From Schlesneria paludicola DSM 18645 (lineage in GTDB: Bacteria; Planctomycetota; Planctomycetia; Planctomycetales; Planctomycetaceae), in assembly GCA_945876035.1 (NCBI GenBank), contig CAMCMU010000029.1:1-61905 (forward strand): DNA of 61,905 bases, given 5' to 3'. The notes below the pieces were generated by a model. The model saw only the letters and a program-made list of their open reading frames with translations, was not told where the DNA came from and searched no databases. The position numbers and the translations under genes are program-made. Of the stretch, positions 29,053-37,893 are shown in pieces; within the stretch, counting starts at the first letter, position 1, and every line of letters starts with the position of its first letter.

Positions 29053-29456
29053 GTGGTCCAACTCACTTTCCACGCGTCGTCAGACCCACGAAGGAATTGA
29101 GGAAATCGTCTCCTCGATAACAGACAGACGTCAGACACGCTTTGAAAATCAACATTCAAAAACCGGAAACACGACGACCGGAGTCGTTATCGACCCCCAC
29201 GATTTGCGTCCCGCATTTTCTTTTTACCCGTTCCCCTCAGAGGTTGTCTCAATTCAATGCACACCATGAACGATCGCCGTTCAGACCATCGAAAAGTGAC
29301 ACCGATCCTGATTTCGGACTTTTTTGATTGACGCGGGGAACAGATTCGAATCATGTCGAGAAAATGCAGCGGACGGCAGTCACAGATTCCCACGAAACCA
29401 CTTCAACACGCGGGTCCGTCCCGCGCGGCCGACTCCGGAAACTTAGTGACGGCGGC
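29053..29456. other. Spacer between uxaA-like gene and metX
   Basis: Nothing gene-like is seen in these 404 bp. A weak CCGA/TCGG hairpin followed by six T occurs near 29300 on the plus strand but is too short to call a terminator. Confidence 0.35.
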
Positions 29457-31004
29457 TCAGGTGATCGGGCCCGATGTCCACGGACAGAATTCCTCGTCAC
29501 CGATTCCCTGAGCTTCGCTTTTAGTTTTTTTGCCACTGGCAACGGCGATCACTTCTTCAAAAATTTCACGGCCGACCTCTTCGACGGATGCTCCTTCCAG
29601 AATTCGCCCTGCGTTGATGTCCATGTCATCAATCATCCGGTTGTACATCGGGGTGTTGGTGGCAACTTTGATGGACGGTGTCGGCTTGCAGCCGAAGCAA
29701 CTTCCGCGGCCCGTAGTGAAGCAGACGACATTAGCACCACCAGCGACCAAACCTGTCACTGAAGCCGGGTCATACCCTGGAGTATCCATGAATACAAAAC
29801 CCTTCTCCGTGACCAATTCGGCATATTGATAGACCGCCTTGAGGGCGGTTGTTCCCCCTTTTGCAATCGCGCCAAGAGACTTTTCATAAATCGTGGTCAG
29901 CCCCCCCTTCTTGTTTCCAACCGAAGGATTCACATCCACACGCTGATTGAAGAGGGCCATGTAATCGACCCACCACTGAACGCGATCCAGCATCGCCTGC
30001 GCCACCAAAGGTGTGATCGAGCGGCGTGTGAGCAGATGTTCACCCCCCACCGCTTCGGGCGTCTCCGCCAATACCGACGTGGCTCCATGCGCCACAAGAA
30101 GGTCCGTGCAATGTCCCAAGGCTGGGTTCGCGGTTGTCCCACTGTTCCCATCACTCCCCCCACAGTTCATACCGAGAATGATTTCCGAAACTGGAATCGG
30201 AACGCGTTGAACTCGGTTCACGTCCGGAAGCAGTTCTGTGATTGCAGCCACGGCTCGCTTCACGGTTTTTGCCACCCCCCCTTGATCTTGAATATTCATC
30301 ACCAACGGTTTCTTTGTGGATAGCTGCGACGAACCCCCCAACTGCAGCAGTCCACCGTTCTCCATCAGAAATGACGCTTGGCCGGTTTCGCATCCGAGAC
30401 CGATAACGATATACGCCGCGATGTTCGGATGTTTTGCGAATCCGGACAACGTCCGTGTCAACTGTCGGTGATCCTCACCACCAAACTGGATGGCGCAGCC
30501 TCCCTTGTGGATTAATGGAATGACTCCATCGACATTCGGAAACTGCTCTAACAACGCTCTGTCAAATTGCTGAGCCGCATATTTCGATGTCGTCGCCGAG
30601 CAATTGACTGTGGAAACAATGCCAATGTAGTTGCGTGTCGCAGCGCGTCCATCCGGCCGCCGAAATCCCCTAAAGGTGCGTCCCAAAATCGGTGTTGGAT
30701 CTGATGGAATTTCGGAACAGAATGCATAGTCGAGCGTCAGGTCACCGGCACTGAGGTTATGCGAATGGACCCAACTGCCGACGGCAATCATCTGCGATGC
30801 GAAACCGATCGTTTGTCCAAATTTCTTGATCGCCTGTCCTGGCTGAATGGAACGCAAGGCCACTTTATGGCCGATGTCGATCGGTTCCACGGTGACGAAT
30901 TCGCCTCCTGCCTCAAATGAAAACGCCATTCCCTGCGAGACGTTTTGTGATGCAACGGCGATATTGTCTTCTGAATGAAGCCTGATGAATGGTCGTGTGG
31001 TCAT
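29457..31004 (-). CDS. UxaA-family altronate dehydratase-like protein
   Basis: This 515-residue protein belongs to the UxaA/GarD hydro-lyase family, which dehydrates sugar acids such as D-altronate or galactarate. It has the N-terminal SAF-like domain (residues 1-90) fused to the catalytic part, as in full-length UxaA. Family motifs include GRAATRNYIGIVSTVNCS, IHKGGCAIQFGG, MNCGGSDGNSGTTANPALG, TPGYDPASVTGLVAGG and FTTGRGSCFGCKPTP, whose cysteines are expected metal or cluster ligands. A good GAAGGA site precedes the ATG at 31004. Altronate is the best guess; galactarate cannot be excluded. A tandem 21-bp repeat lies just upstream. Confidence 0.88.
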   Translation of the reverse strand: MTTRPFIRLHSEDNIAVASQNVSQGMAFSFEAGGEFVTVEPIDIGHKVALRSIQPGQAIKKFGQTIGFASQMIAVGSWVHSHNLSAGDLTLDYAFCSEIPSDPTPILGRTFRGFRRPDGRAATRNYIGIVSTVNCSATTSKYAAQQFDRALLEQFPNVDGVIPLIHKGGCAIQFGGEDHRQLTRTLSGFAKHPNIAAYIVIGLGCETGQASFLMENGGLLQLGGSSQLSTKKPLVMNIQDQGGVAKTVKRAVAAITELLPDVNRVQRVPIPVSEIILGMNCGGSDGNSGTTANPALGHCTDLLVAHGATSVLAETPEAVGGEHLLTRRSITPLVAQAMLDRVQWWVDYMALFNQRVDVNPSVGNKKGGLTTIYEKSLGAIAKGGTTALKAVYQYAELVTEKGFVFMDTPGYDPASVTGLVAGGANVVCFTTGRGSCFGCKPTPSIKVATNTPMYNRMIDDMDINAGRILEGASVEEVGREIFEEVIAVASGKKTKSEAQGIGDEEFCPWTSGPIT

Positions 31005-31099
31005 GGAAGTCCTTCAAGACAAACAGAAAAAATGCGATACTCAGAGTAGCGGTCGCGACTGGCACAGCCCTCTCGCGGAATCGGATCACGAGCACCATT

Positions 31100-31140
31100 G
31101 TCCGAGTTGCAGAGGAGAGTGTCCGAGTTGCAGAGGAGAG
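31100..31140. repeat. Tandem 21-bp direct repeat upstream of uxaA-like gene
   Basis: A 21-base unit starting GTCCGAGTTGCAGAGGAGAG occurs at 31100-31120 and again from 31121, differing only in the last base. It lies 95-136 bp before the start of the uxaA-like gene and 58 bp past the pcnB stop, in the likely promoter region. Paired direct repeats of this kind can be regulator sites or slippage products. Confidence 0.75.
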
Positions 31141-31197
31141 ACTGACCCTGTTGATTTCGCCAACGGGGAGGGCTAATTGTTGTGAGAGTGGAAGAGG

Positions 31198-32550
31198 CTA
31201 TTCGTTTTCAACGGGGCCATCAATGCAAGGGGGGGCAACATGCCTCTCGCGTGTCGAGGGAAGGACCGCGGAATCGTTGCGAATCAGCCCGCGGATCTTC
31301 AATCGGGCTTCTTCGGGTGTACTTATTTCATTGTTGAGCTGCGCGTCTCGAATCACTTCGAGCAATCTCTTGAATTCCGGACTGGGATTCAGTCCCATCC
31401 GCTTTAAGTCGTCTCCATTGCATAGGGGTGGGGGATCCATTTGCGACGGAGTTGTCTTGGCCAAAAACTCGGCACAGAAGAGCATCGGATGCCTGTCAGC
31501 GGCGGTGGCGAGGCTTTTGGCTCGAAGCAGCGAGATCAATTCCTCGCGGTAGGGATGCGACAGTGTCCTCTTCAATTGTGCCAGGGATTGAATCGGCGCG
31601 TCATTCAGATCGTTCTGATGGGAGACGAGCCACACGATACGGTCGTTCTCGGCATTGGAGAGTTTTAAGCGGCGGCAGATGTCGTGAACGACCGGGTTCG
31701 CAGGTTGACCATGCAGTAGCACGGCAAATGCCAATTCAAATGATGGATCATTCAGCGACGACAACATCACCAATGTTCGTTCATACCCATCATTCTCTGA
31801 AATCAGAGAGCCCGGACAGGTACCTCCCTCCTTTCCCCGTATTTCTGGCAGAATCACTTGGAGCAGATGTAACTGCGAGCACAATTCGACGGCACGTCGC
31901 CGATGTCCGCAGGTCAACATACGGCGCAATTCTTGCGCAATTCGCTCCCGGCTGACGACACCAATCTCTGCCGCCATTTCACGAACGGCGTCTGCCGTTT
32001 TGGCCTCGATGACGAAGTCGAGTGAGGCCGAAAAACGAACAGATCGCAGCATCCGCAGCTTGTCTTCTTTCATCCGTTGATGTGGATCACCAATCGCTCG
32101 AATCACCCGAGACGCAAGATCTGCTTGACCGCCGACAAAATCCAAAACACGTTCTTCGATCGGATCGTAGAACATCCCATTGATCGTGAAGTCGCGTCGC
32201 TTTGCATCTTCTTCCGGAGTACAGAACACGACACTGTCCGGGCGCCGACCATCGCCATAAGGTCCGTCTGTCCGAAAGGTAGCAACCTCAACCTGAGCGG
32301 CTTCCGAATCTCGCTGAGGGATCACGACGATGACACCGAAACTGGCCCCGACAGCAAGTGTCTTCCTGTGACCAAACAAGTCACGAACCTGCTCAGGCCT
32401 CGCTGTCGTTGCGACGTCGAAGTCCTTGGCTGGACGATCGAGTAGCAAATCGCGGACGCAGCCGCCGGCCAAAAGCGCGCAGTGACCGTTCGCTCGTAAC
32501 GTGCGAACGATTTCCACTGCAAAATCACGTTGGGGATTCGATCTCGTCAT
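31198..32550 (-). CDS. pcnB: CCA tRNA nucleotidyltransferase / poly(A) polymerase
   Basis: This is a class II nucleotidyltransferase that adds CCA to tRNA 3' ends or poly(A) tails to RNA. The head domain has LAGGCVRDLL (residues near 25), the metal-binding D-F-D of KDFDVAT, and the RRDFTINGMFYD motif. The neck helix RFSASLDF and basic SRERIAQELRRM segment follow, then the C-terminal helical body. The ATG at 32550 (450 residues) matches homologues; the frame remains open 36 codons further to 32658 without family similarity. Sequence does not separate CCA-adding from poly(A) function. It lies between the uxaA-like gene and an MFS transporter on the same strand. Confidence 0.92.
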   Translation of the reverse strand: MTRSNPQRDFAVEIVRTLRANGHCALLAGGCVRDLLLDRPAKDFDVATTARPEQVRDLFGHRKTLAVGASFGVIVVIPQRDSEAAQVEVATFRTDGPYGDGRRPDSVVFCTPEEDAKRRDFTINGMFYDPIEERVLDFVGGQADLASRVIRAIGDPHQRMKEDKLRMLRSVRFSASLDFVIEAKTADAVREMAAEIGVVSRERIAQELRRMLTCGHRRRAVELCSQLHLLQVILPEIRGKEGGTCPGSLISENDGYERTLVMLSSLNDPSFELAFAVLLHGQPANPVVHDICRRLKLSNAENDRIVWLVSHQNDLNDAPIQSLAQLKRTLSHPYREELISLLRAKSLATAADRHPMLFCAEFLAKTTPSQMDPPPLCNGDDLKRMGLNPSPEFKRLLEVIRDAQLNNEISTPEEARLKIRGLIRNDSAVLPSTRERHVAPPCIDGPVENE

Positions 32551-32755
32551 GCCGCATCCGTGAAACTTCTTCGGCAATGTCAAAGCAACGGCAGCAAGGC
32601 TCTTGGCGGAGACTTGCTGCGGTTGTGAAGTTCGTGCAGAGACTTCTTCCACCGTCATCTTAGGGGTCGAGGGAGGGACGCCCAGAGGCTCGCTCCGCCT
32701 CCCCAGACATTTTCAGATGGTTTTGCCGGAGCCACCGTGGCCGGGGGCCGGCACG

Positions 32756-34390
32756 CTAACTCTTTTTCTCAGCATCGTCGTCAATCTTCACGGCCTTGTA
32801 ACCGCCAATCGCCATAAAGTAGACCATCAGGATCAGATAGATTCCAGCCATCGTCGCCGGAATGAAGGAGTCCGCAACCAGAGTTTGCCGGTCGCCTTGA
32901 ATGCTGGCTTCGACGAGGCCCTTCTCGTCCGAAGTCAATGTCGCCATGGCAGCCACGCCATCGACAGTGCCGGCACGTGCGTTTGTCAACTTTTCCTGAG
33001 CCGCTCCTAACTTCTTACCATCTAAACCAAACGCATCTTTAAAAAAGAGAAACTTACTCGGCTGCTCATTCTTCAAGGAATCGAAGGTGGCCGGGTTGGA
33101 AATTTTCAAGGCTTCTCCCGAAAAGCGATCCTTGGAATATCCCAGACCTGGTGATCCAATCAATCCGGCAGACATCATGCCAATGCCACCCATAATGCTG
33201 ATCGCAATCGCTCCGGTTCTCGGAAACCGATCGGACGTCACGGCAAGCATTGTTGGCCAGAAAAATGTCTTGCCGACCCCATAGACCGACAATGCAATCA
33301 ACGCTCCGGAAAATGTTTTAATGTCGCTCGTGAGGTGCAGACCAAGACAGGCCAGAATTGAACAAACCAACAGGATTCCGATCGGTGAAAGTCCAATTTT
33401 TTTCTCGATGAAATCCGCACAAAATCGCAGGGCGAACATCAGTGCCGACGTGAAGACAAACAGGAATTTCCCCTGCTCTGAACTCAAGATGTTGCCCGTA
33501 ATATTTTGAATCCATCCGTCGGTCCCCAGCTCAACGGAACCCACGAGCGCATGGGCAATAAACAAAATGAACAGCAGCAACGATCCCCTCGAAAAGTTCG
33601 TCATCAGGCCAACACCAACCAGCAACACGAGGCCCATGGCATAACCCACCCAACGGGCCTGATTTTCATTCCCCAGCAATGGCTTTAAAACGTCCCCAAA
33701 AAACATCGACAATAGGAAACAAACAACCAGACCGCCCAGCATACCCACATCCTTAAACATGTCGCCCAATTTGAGTCCCCTCTGAGAGGCCTCTGATTTG
33801 GGAAAACGCTGTCCGAAAAACATCACGCCATAAAGTACCGTCGGTATCAAATACAGAGACAGCTGGATCTTCCAATCCACCTTTAGACGGTCGTCGAGTA
33901 CCCACCCCAACACACCGCCGAGAATCAAACCGGCGGGCCAACTTGCGTGAAGAATGTTTAGGTAATGAGTCCGTTTTTCCGGAAAGAGAGTTGCAATCAG
34001 AGGGTTGGCGACAGACTCAAGGCAGCCATTGGCAAGAGCAAATAAAAACATCCCCCAGTACAGGAGGTTGTAGGCATTCTCCGGAGTGGAGGCTCCAAAA
34101 GTCACGACGGCCGACATCACATGCAGCACAAATGCCGCGGCGATCAGCTTGCCATACCCAATCTTGTCGCACAGGATGCCACCGATGATGATCCCAAAAC
34201 AAAACCCGCTAAATCCGGCACCGCCGATCGCACCGAGTTGCGAATCTGTAAAGCTAAACGCCGATTTCCAGTTGTCAAAAATTCCGCCTCGAATCGCAAA
34301 CCCGACACCCGCTGCAAGAATCGACATAAATCCAGCCCAAAGCAATCGAGTGGCATTCGTCGCCGCATTTTTGTTAACAGCACTACTCAT
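32756..34390 (-). CDS. MFS transporter with a long late loop
   Basis: This 544-residue major facilitator protein has about twelve membrane segments. N-terminal [33 protein letters not shown] (MFS motif A position) and [14 protein letters not shown] resemble sugar-type carriers of the FucP/NarK-like branches. Between the last two helices is an added soluble stretch of about 90 residues ([11 protein letters not shown] to [12 protein letters not shown]) rich in charged residues. The ATG at 34390 is preceded by GGGGGTTG; an in-frame start 10 codons upstream is less likely. The substrate is unknown; nearness to a sugar-acid dehydratase makes a sugar plausible. An inverted repeat lies 250 bp upstream. 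Confidence 0.86.
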   Translation of the reverse strand: MSSAVNKNAATNATRLLWAGFMSILAAGVGFAIRGGIFDNWKSAFSFTDSQLGAIGGAGFSGFCFGIIIGGILCDKIGYGKLIAAAFVLHVMSAVVTFGASTPENAYNLLYWGMFLFALANGCLESVANPLIATLFPEKRTHYLNILHASWPAGLILGGVLGWVLDDRLKVDWKIQLSLYLIPTVLYGVMFFGQRFPKSEASQRGLKLGDMFKDVGMLGGLVVCFLLSMFFGDVLKPLLGNENQARWVGYAMGLVLLVGVGLMTNFSRGSLLLFILFIAHALVGSVELGTDGWIQNITGNILSSEQGKFLFVFTSALMFALRFCADFIEKKIGLSPIGILLVCSILACLGLHLTSDIKTFSGALIALSVYGVGKTFFWPTMLAVTSDRFPRTGAIAISIMGGIGMMSAGLIGSPGLGYSKDRFSGEALKISNPATFDSLKNEQPSKFLFFKDAFGLDGKKLGAAQEKLTNARAGTVDGVAAMATLTSDEKGLVEASIQGDRQTLVADSFIPATMAGIYLILMVYFMAIGGYKAVKIDDDAEKKS

Positions 34391-35143
34391 CAACAACCCC
34401 CATTCACCAAAAAAGAACAATCGAAATGCATCGCTATGATCCGCGTACTCACCACATAGTCTAAAAACAATTCATTAGTCAAGTTAGCTGATTCACCTGA
34501 TGCTGATCCGACTTCAGGATTCAGACAGAAAAAAATTGCTGAAAGAAACTTGATAATTGGCGGGAATGCGATTGCAGCGGACGGTGCTATTGTCCCGCAT
34601 TGCGGACATTGCGAGACCTGCCAAATTCGCGGCCGCATCGCCAACGCGACGATAGTTATCGCGTTAGGAACAATCCCGCCGGATCTCTTCCGGATTTTTC
34701 TAAAATCGGACGCGGTAGTTGAGAGTCTCACAATTCCTCGATGCTGAAGCCATCGACTGCAGTTCCTCAGCAATCGCCAGACTCTGCAATCCGTCCCGCA
34801 TCGTTGACGCGTCGGACGAGTCCAAAGTCGTTCGAAAAACCACCAAAAAAACCTATCGTTAAGTCGCGCGACGATATTGACAGTTAACGCTTGTCGCTCT
34901 TTTCGGGGTGTCGGCGGAACCTAGACCACTGATCAATAGTTCTGCCCGGATCCCGCAGTCCCAAGGCATGATTCGTCCGACATGCCGTTTCTCCAGAGCG
35001 CAGGAATCGGGAAGCATGGCATCGCTTTCAACCCGGCTTCCCCAACCGGCAGACTGCCGCTAACATCGTTGATTCAACCGTCTGTGGATTACTGAAACTT
35101 GTTTTATTGCTGCGATTAATGACGCGAGTGAAAGGAACGACCT
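34391..35143. other. Divergent spacer with inverted repeats
   Basis: This 753-bp spacer separates the MFS gene and the secreted protein gene. It contains the pair AACGCGA/TCGCGTT (34643-34665) and a ten-base palindrome GTCGCGCGAC near 34864. AAAGGA lies eight bases before the downstream GTG at 35144. No gene is recognised. Confidence 0.4.
34643..34665. repeat. Inverted repeat upstream of MFS gene
   Basis: Perfect seven-base arms AACGCGA and TCGCGTT are separated by nine bases. The 23-base layout, centred about 265 bp before the MFS start, is the size of a dimer operator; the cognate regulator is not known. Confidence 0.45.
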
Positions 35144-36868
35144 GTGTCCGCCCGAAATCTATTTTTCATCTGTCTCGCCAACGTCTCGCTGATGGGATGG
35201 ACTGCTGACGCTCAATCGGAAGCACGGATTAAAGTGGTTCAACCGGGAATTCATCGGCTGAGTGAAGACCTGAAATTCTTAGTTGAGAACAGTCCCGTTC
35301 CGAATCTAAAAAAACAGTGGGACAAGACTGTCAAGGGTCTGCTTGACAGCTTTGACGATGGTTTCGACCCGATGAAACCGATTCGTGTTGATTTGATTTT
35401 TGGTGAGCAAAGCATCGGGTGCGAGATGTACTTTCCCATCGCGACGCTGACGGGAGCCAATAGTTTTTTCGAAAACATGAAGTCTTTGGGATACGACACC
35501 AAGTCTTTAACACCGGACTTATTTTCGATCACAGAGGGAAAGGGGAGCAAAGCCAAGGAACGTGGGTTCCTTCGTTACTCGAATGATTACGCGTCAATCG
35601 CACCCTTGAAGGACGCGATTCCGGCGAATACTCCTCATCCGATCGGGGAGGAGTTGAACGCTTTTCTCACCAAGGGAAACGACCTCACGGCGGAGATGAA
35701 AAATGATCCGACAGACAAAATTGGAATGGCTGCCCGCTTGGCAAATTTCAAGGAACTCCGCAAGCAACTTGAAGCAGGAATTAAATTTAATCGAAAAGAG
35801 GACAAGCTCGACTTCGAAATGCGCAAACTGGCGTTGATTCAGAATCTGAATGAAGCCGAACGATTTCTGGTTGAGACGGAGTTACTGACGGTCAGTTGGA
35901 TCACCGACATCGTCAACGCGAGGGGCTTGGCGGAGTTTGCTTTTACGGCGATTCCGGACACGACTTTGGAAGCGAGCGCTAATTTACTGGCGGTGAAGCC
36001 GAGTTATTTTGCAAACATCAATTCGCCCCAATCATCCGCCGCAACGGCACGATTCAACCTCGCACTGGATTCGATGCGAACGACTCACTTGCACGAGTTC
36101 ATCGAGGTCTTCCGACCCGTTTTAGCAAAACGCATCGAAAACCATGAGACATTGAAAGAGCCCGCACAGAACGCCGCAGCAAAAAAGGCTGGCGATTCTC
36201 TGATCGACATACTCAATGCGGGAATCACTCTCGGTGCTGTCGATGGCTTTGCAGACTTGTCGTCCGTCGGTGAAAGCCACACGCTCGTTTGTGGCCTTCG
36301 AGTTGCCGACGGCAAGATGTTCGATCAGATTCTAAATTTGCTTCCGCAGATTCGTCCAGAATTTGAAATCAAACCGCTCGGACAGGTCGGTGCGACAGAT
36401 CTGTTTTCAATCGGTTTACCTCCCGATCGGATCCCTCAATTTCAACGCTTTTTCCCCGGGGAGACGATGCTGTATGTGGCGACTTCGAAAGAGGCCGTTT
36501 GGATCGCTATGGGTGTCAATGCGCAGGCTGACCTGACCGCAGCGATGACGCTGGTCGACGAACCGCCTCCCGCCACACCCGGTTCCGTGATCGCCTTAAT
36601 TTCAGCAAACGTTTCCAGTCTCGTTGGACTTTTGGATGCTCTGCAGCCCAAGGCGATTGAATCCAAGGGACCGAAGACTCCCAAACAAAAGGAGCGGGAC
36701 AAAATTCGAGATCTGGCAACTCTGGCAACCGCTGGTTGCGAACCCCGAATCGTTTTCGAAGTCGTCCGGAACGGGCGGATTATCGAGGGTAAACTCGATG
36801 TCAGTGAGTGTGCTCTCCGATTTGTGGGGACGGTGATTGGCGACAAGGCCAAATCATTTGATGAATAG
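35144..36868 (+). CDS. Secreted hypothetical protein
   Basis: This 574-residue protein has a signal peptide (SARNLFFICLANVSLMGW, cleavage after TADA) and no later membrane segment. The GTG start at 35144 follows AAAGGA at eight bases. The mature protein alternates predicted helices and strands; repeated patterns such as FFENMKSLGYDTKSLTPDLF and MFDQILNLLPQIRPEFEIKPLG suggest at least two similar modules of substrate-binding type, but no family was recognised. It is monocistronic, its stop lying 104 bp from the stop of convergent ribE. Periplasmic or surface location is inferred from the signal peptide alone. Confidence 0.8.
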   Translation: MSARNLFFICLANVSLMGWTADAQSEARIKVVQPGIHRLSEDLKFLVENSPVPNLKKQWDKTVKGLLDSFDDGFDPMKPIRVDLIFGEQSIGCEMYFPIATLTGANSFFENMKSLGYDTKSLTPDLFSITEGKGSKAKERGFLRYSNDYASIAPLKDAIPANTPHPIGEELNAFLTKGNDLTAEMKNDPTDKIGMAARLANFKELRKQLEAGIKFNRKEDKLDFEMRKLALIQNLNEAERFLVETELLTVSWITDIVNARGLAEFAFTAIPDTTLEASANLLAVKPSYFANINSPQSSAATARFNLALDSMRTTHLHEFIEVFRPVLAKRIENHETLKEPAQNAAAKKAGDSLIDILNAGITLGAVDGFADLSSVGESHTLVCGLRVADGKMFDQILNLLPQIRPEFEIKPLGQVGATDLFSIGLPPDRIPQFQRFFPGETMLYVATSKEAVWIAMGVNAQADLTAAMTLVDEPPPATPGSVIALISANVSSLVGLLDALQPKAIESKGPKTPKQKERDKIRDLATLATAGCEPRIVFEVVRNGRIIEGKLDVSECALRFVGTVIGDKAKSFDE

Positions 36869-36972
36869 CCCTCCGAAGGAGACCTCGGAACACCCACCTT
36901 GACGGAAGAGATCCAAAACCGACATTGGAAATTGCAATTCCCGTGAGACGGTCCGTAAGCGCCGGTCGAAAT

Positions 36973-37593
36973 TTAAGTCGAGGCCGGATCGCTTCGAAGA
37001 AACTTTTGGACGTATTTCCCCAAAATGTCAGTCTCCAGGTTGACCGGATCACCGATCCTGCGGGTTCCGAGAGTCGTTTTTGACAACGTATGGGGGATCA
37101 ATGCCACACAGAAACGCCCGGACTCAACCGCCACGACTGTCAGACTAATTCCGTCGACGGCAACGGAGCCCTTGCCGACCATCAAGGCGGTGATGTGCTC
37201 CGGGACGTCAAACCACATTGTCACCCAATCGGTATCGCGTTGGATGTCCGCAACGTGTCCCACAGCATCGACGTGACCCTGCACGAAATGCCCTCCGATT
37301 CGCCCACTGACCGGCAGCGATCTTTCAAGATTCACCGGATCTCCGGACTTCAAATTTCCGAGATTGGTTTTTGAGAGCGTCTCCGTTCCCGCTTGAAACG
37401 CCCAACAGTCGTTTTCCATCTGGACGACGGTCAGGCAGCAACCGTTGATAGCGATGCTGTCCCCAAGACAGCAACGATCCCGCTCGGTCGAACCCAGCAT
37501 GTCGGCAGAGGGTGCAACAACGATTCGTAATCCAGAGGATTCGGTCAAAACAGCCTGTACCGCTCCAAGACCTTCCACGAGTCCAGTAAACAT
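36973..37593 (-). CDS. ribE: Riboflavin synthase alpha chain
   Basis: Riboflavin synthase dismutates two 6,7-dimethyl-8-ribityllumazine molecules to riboflavin. The start M-F-T-G-L-V-E is the near-invariant family N-terminus, so the ATG at 37593 is chosen over one seven codons upstream. Two lumazine-binding barrels are visible: DSIAINGCCLTVVQ with GGHFVQGHVD in the first half and GKGSVAVDGISLTVV in the second, followed by a C-terminal helix (TDILGKYVQKFL) used in trimer formation. Length, 206 residues, is normal. No FMN-riboswitch core sequence was found upstream, and no other rib gene is adjacent. Confidence 0.95.
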   Translation of the reverse strand: MFTGLVEGLGAVQAVLTESSGLRIVVAPSADMLGSTERDRCCLGDSIAINGCCLTVVQMENDCWAFQAGTETLSKTNLGNLKSGDPVNLERSLPVSGRIGGHFVQGHVDAVGHVADIQRDTDWVTMWFDVPEHITALMVGKGSVAVDGISLTVVAVESGRFCVALIPHTLSKTTLGTRRIGDPVNLETDILGKYVQKFLRSDPAST

Positions 37594-37893
37594 GATGCGA
37601 GTTGTCTCACGCAATAAAAATGAGGTGGTGTGACTGTGTTCGAGGACGCTCCAAGGATATCTGACGCACGATCCTAAGAAAACACGGCGGTCTGTTTCGA
37701 AATGTTTTTTTTACGGGGGAGTGGATCTGGAGGCCTGGCGACTGCCCACAGGCAAACCCCCGAACGACAATCATCAAACGAGAGCGGGGAATGCGGCTCC
37801 AACCACGTCCTTGGCTGTTTCCGGATCACTGCCGGCAAGCTCAACACTTCTAACGCCTTCGGACGCTGCACGTCCCAAAAAATGTAAGCCCGC
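37594..37893. other. Spacer upstream of ribE, nothing recognised
   Basis: These 300 bp hold no gene and no recognisable FMN-riboswitch core. They should include the ribE promoter and the end of the metalloprotease transcript. Confidence 0.4.

Noticed and set aside
37594-37893. FMN riboswitch upstream of ribE
   Set aside because: The conserved riboswitch core was looked for on the ribE strand and not found.
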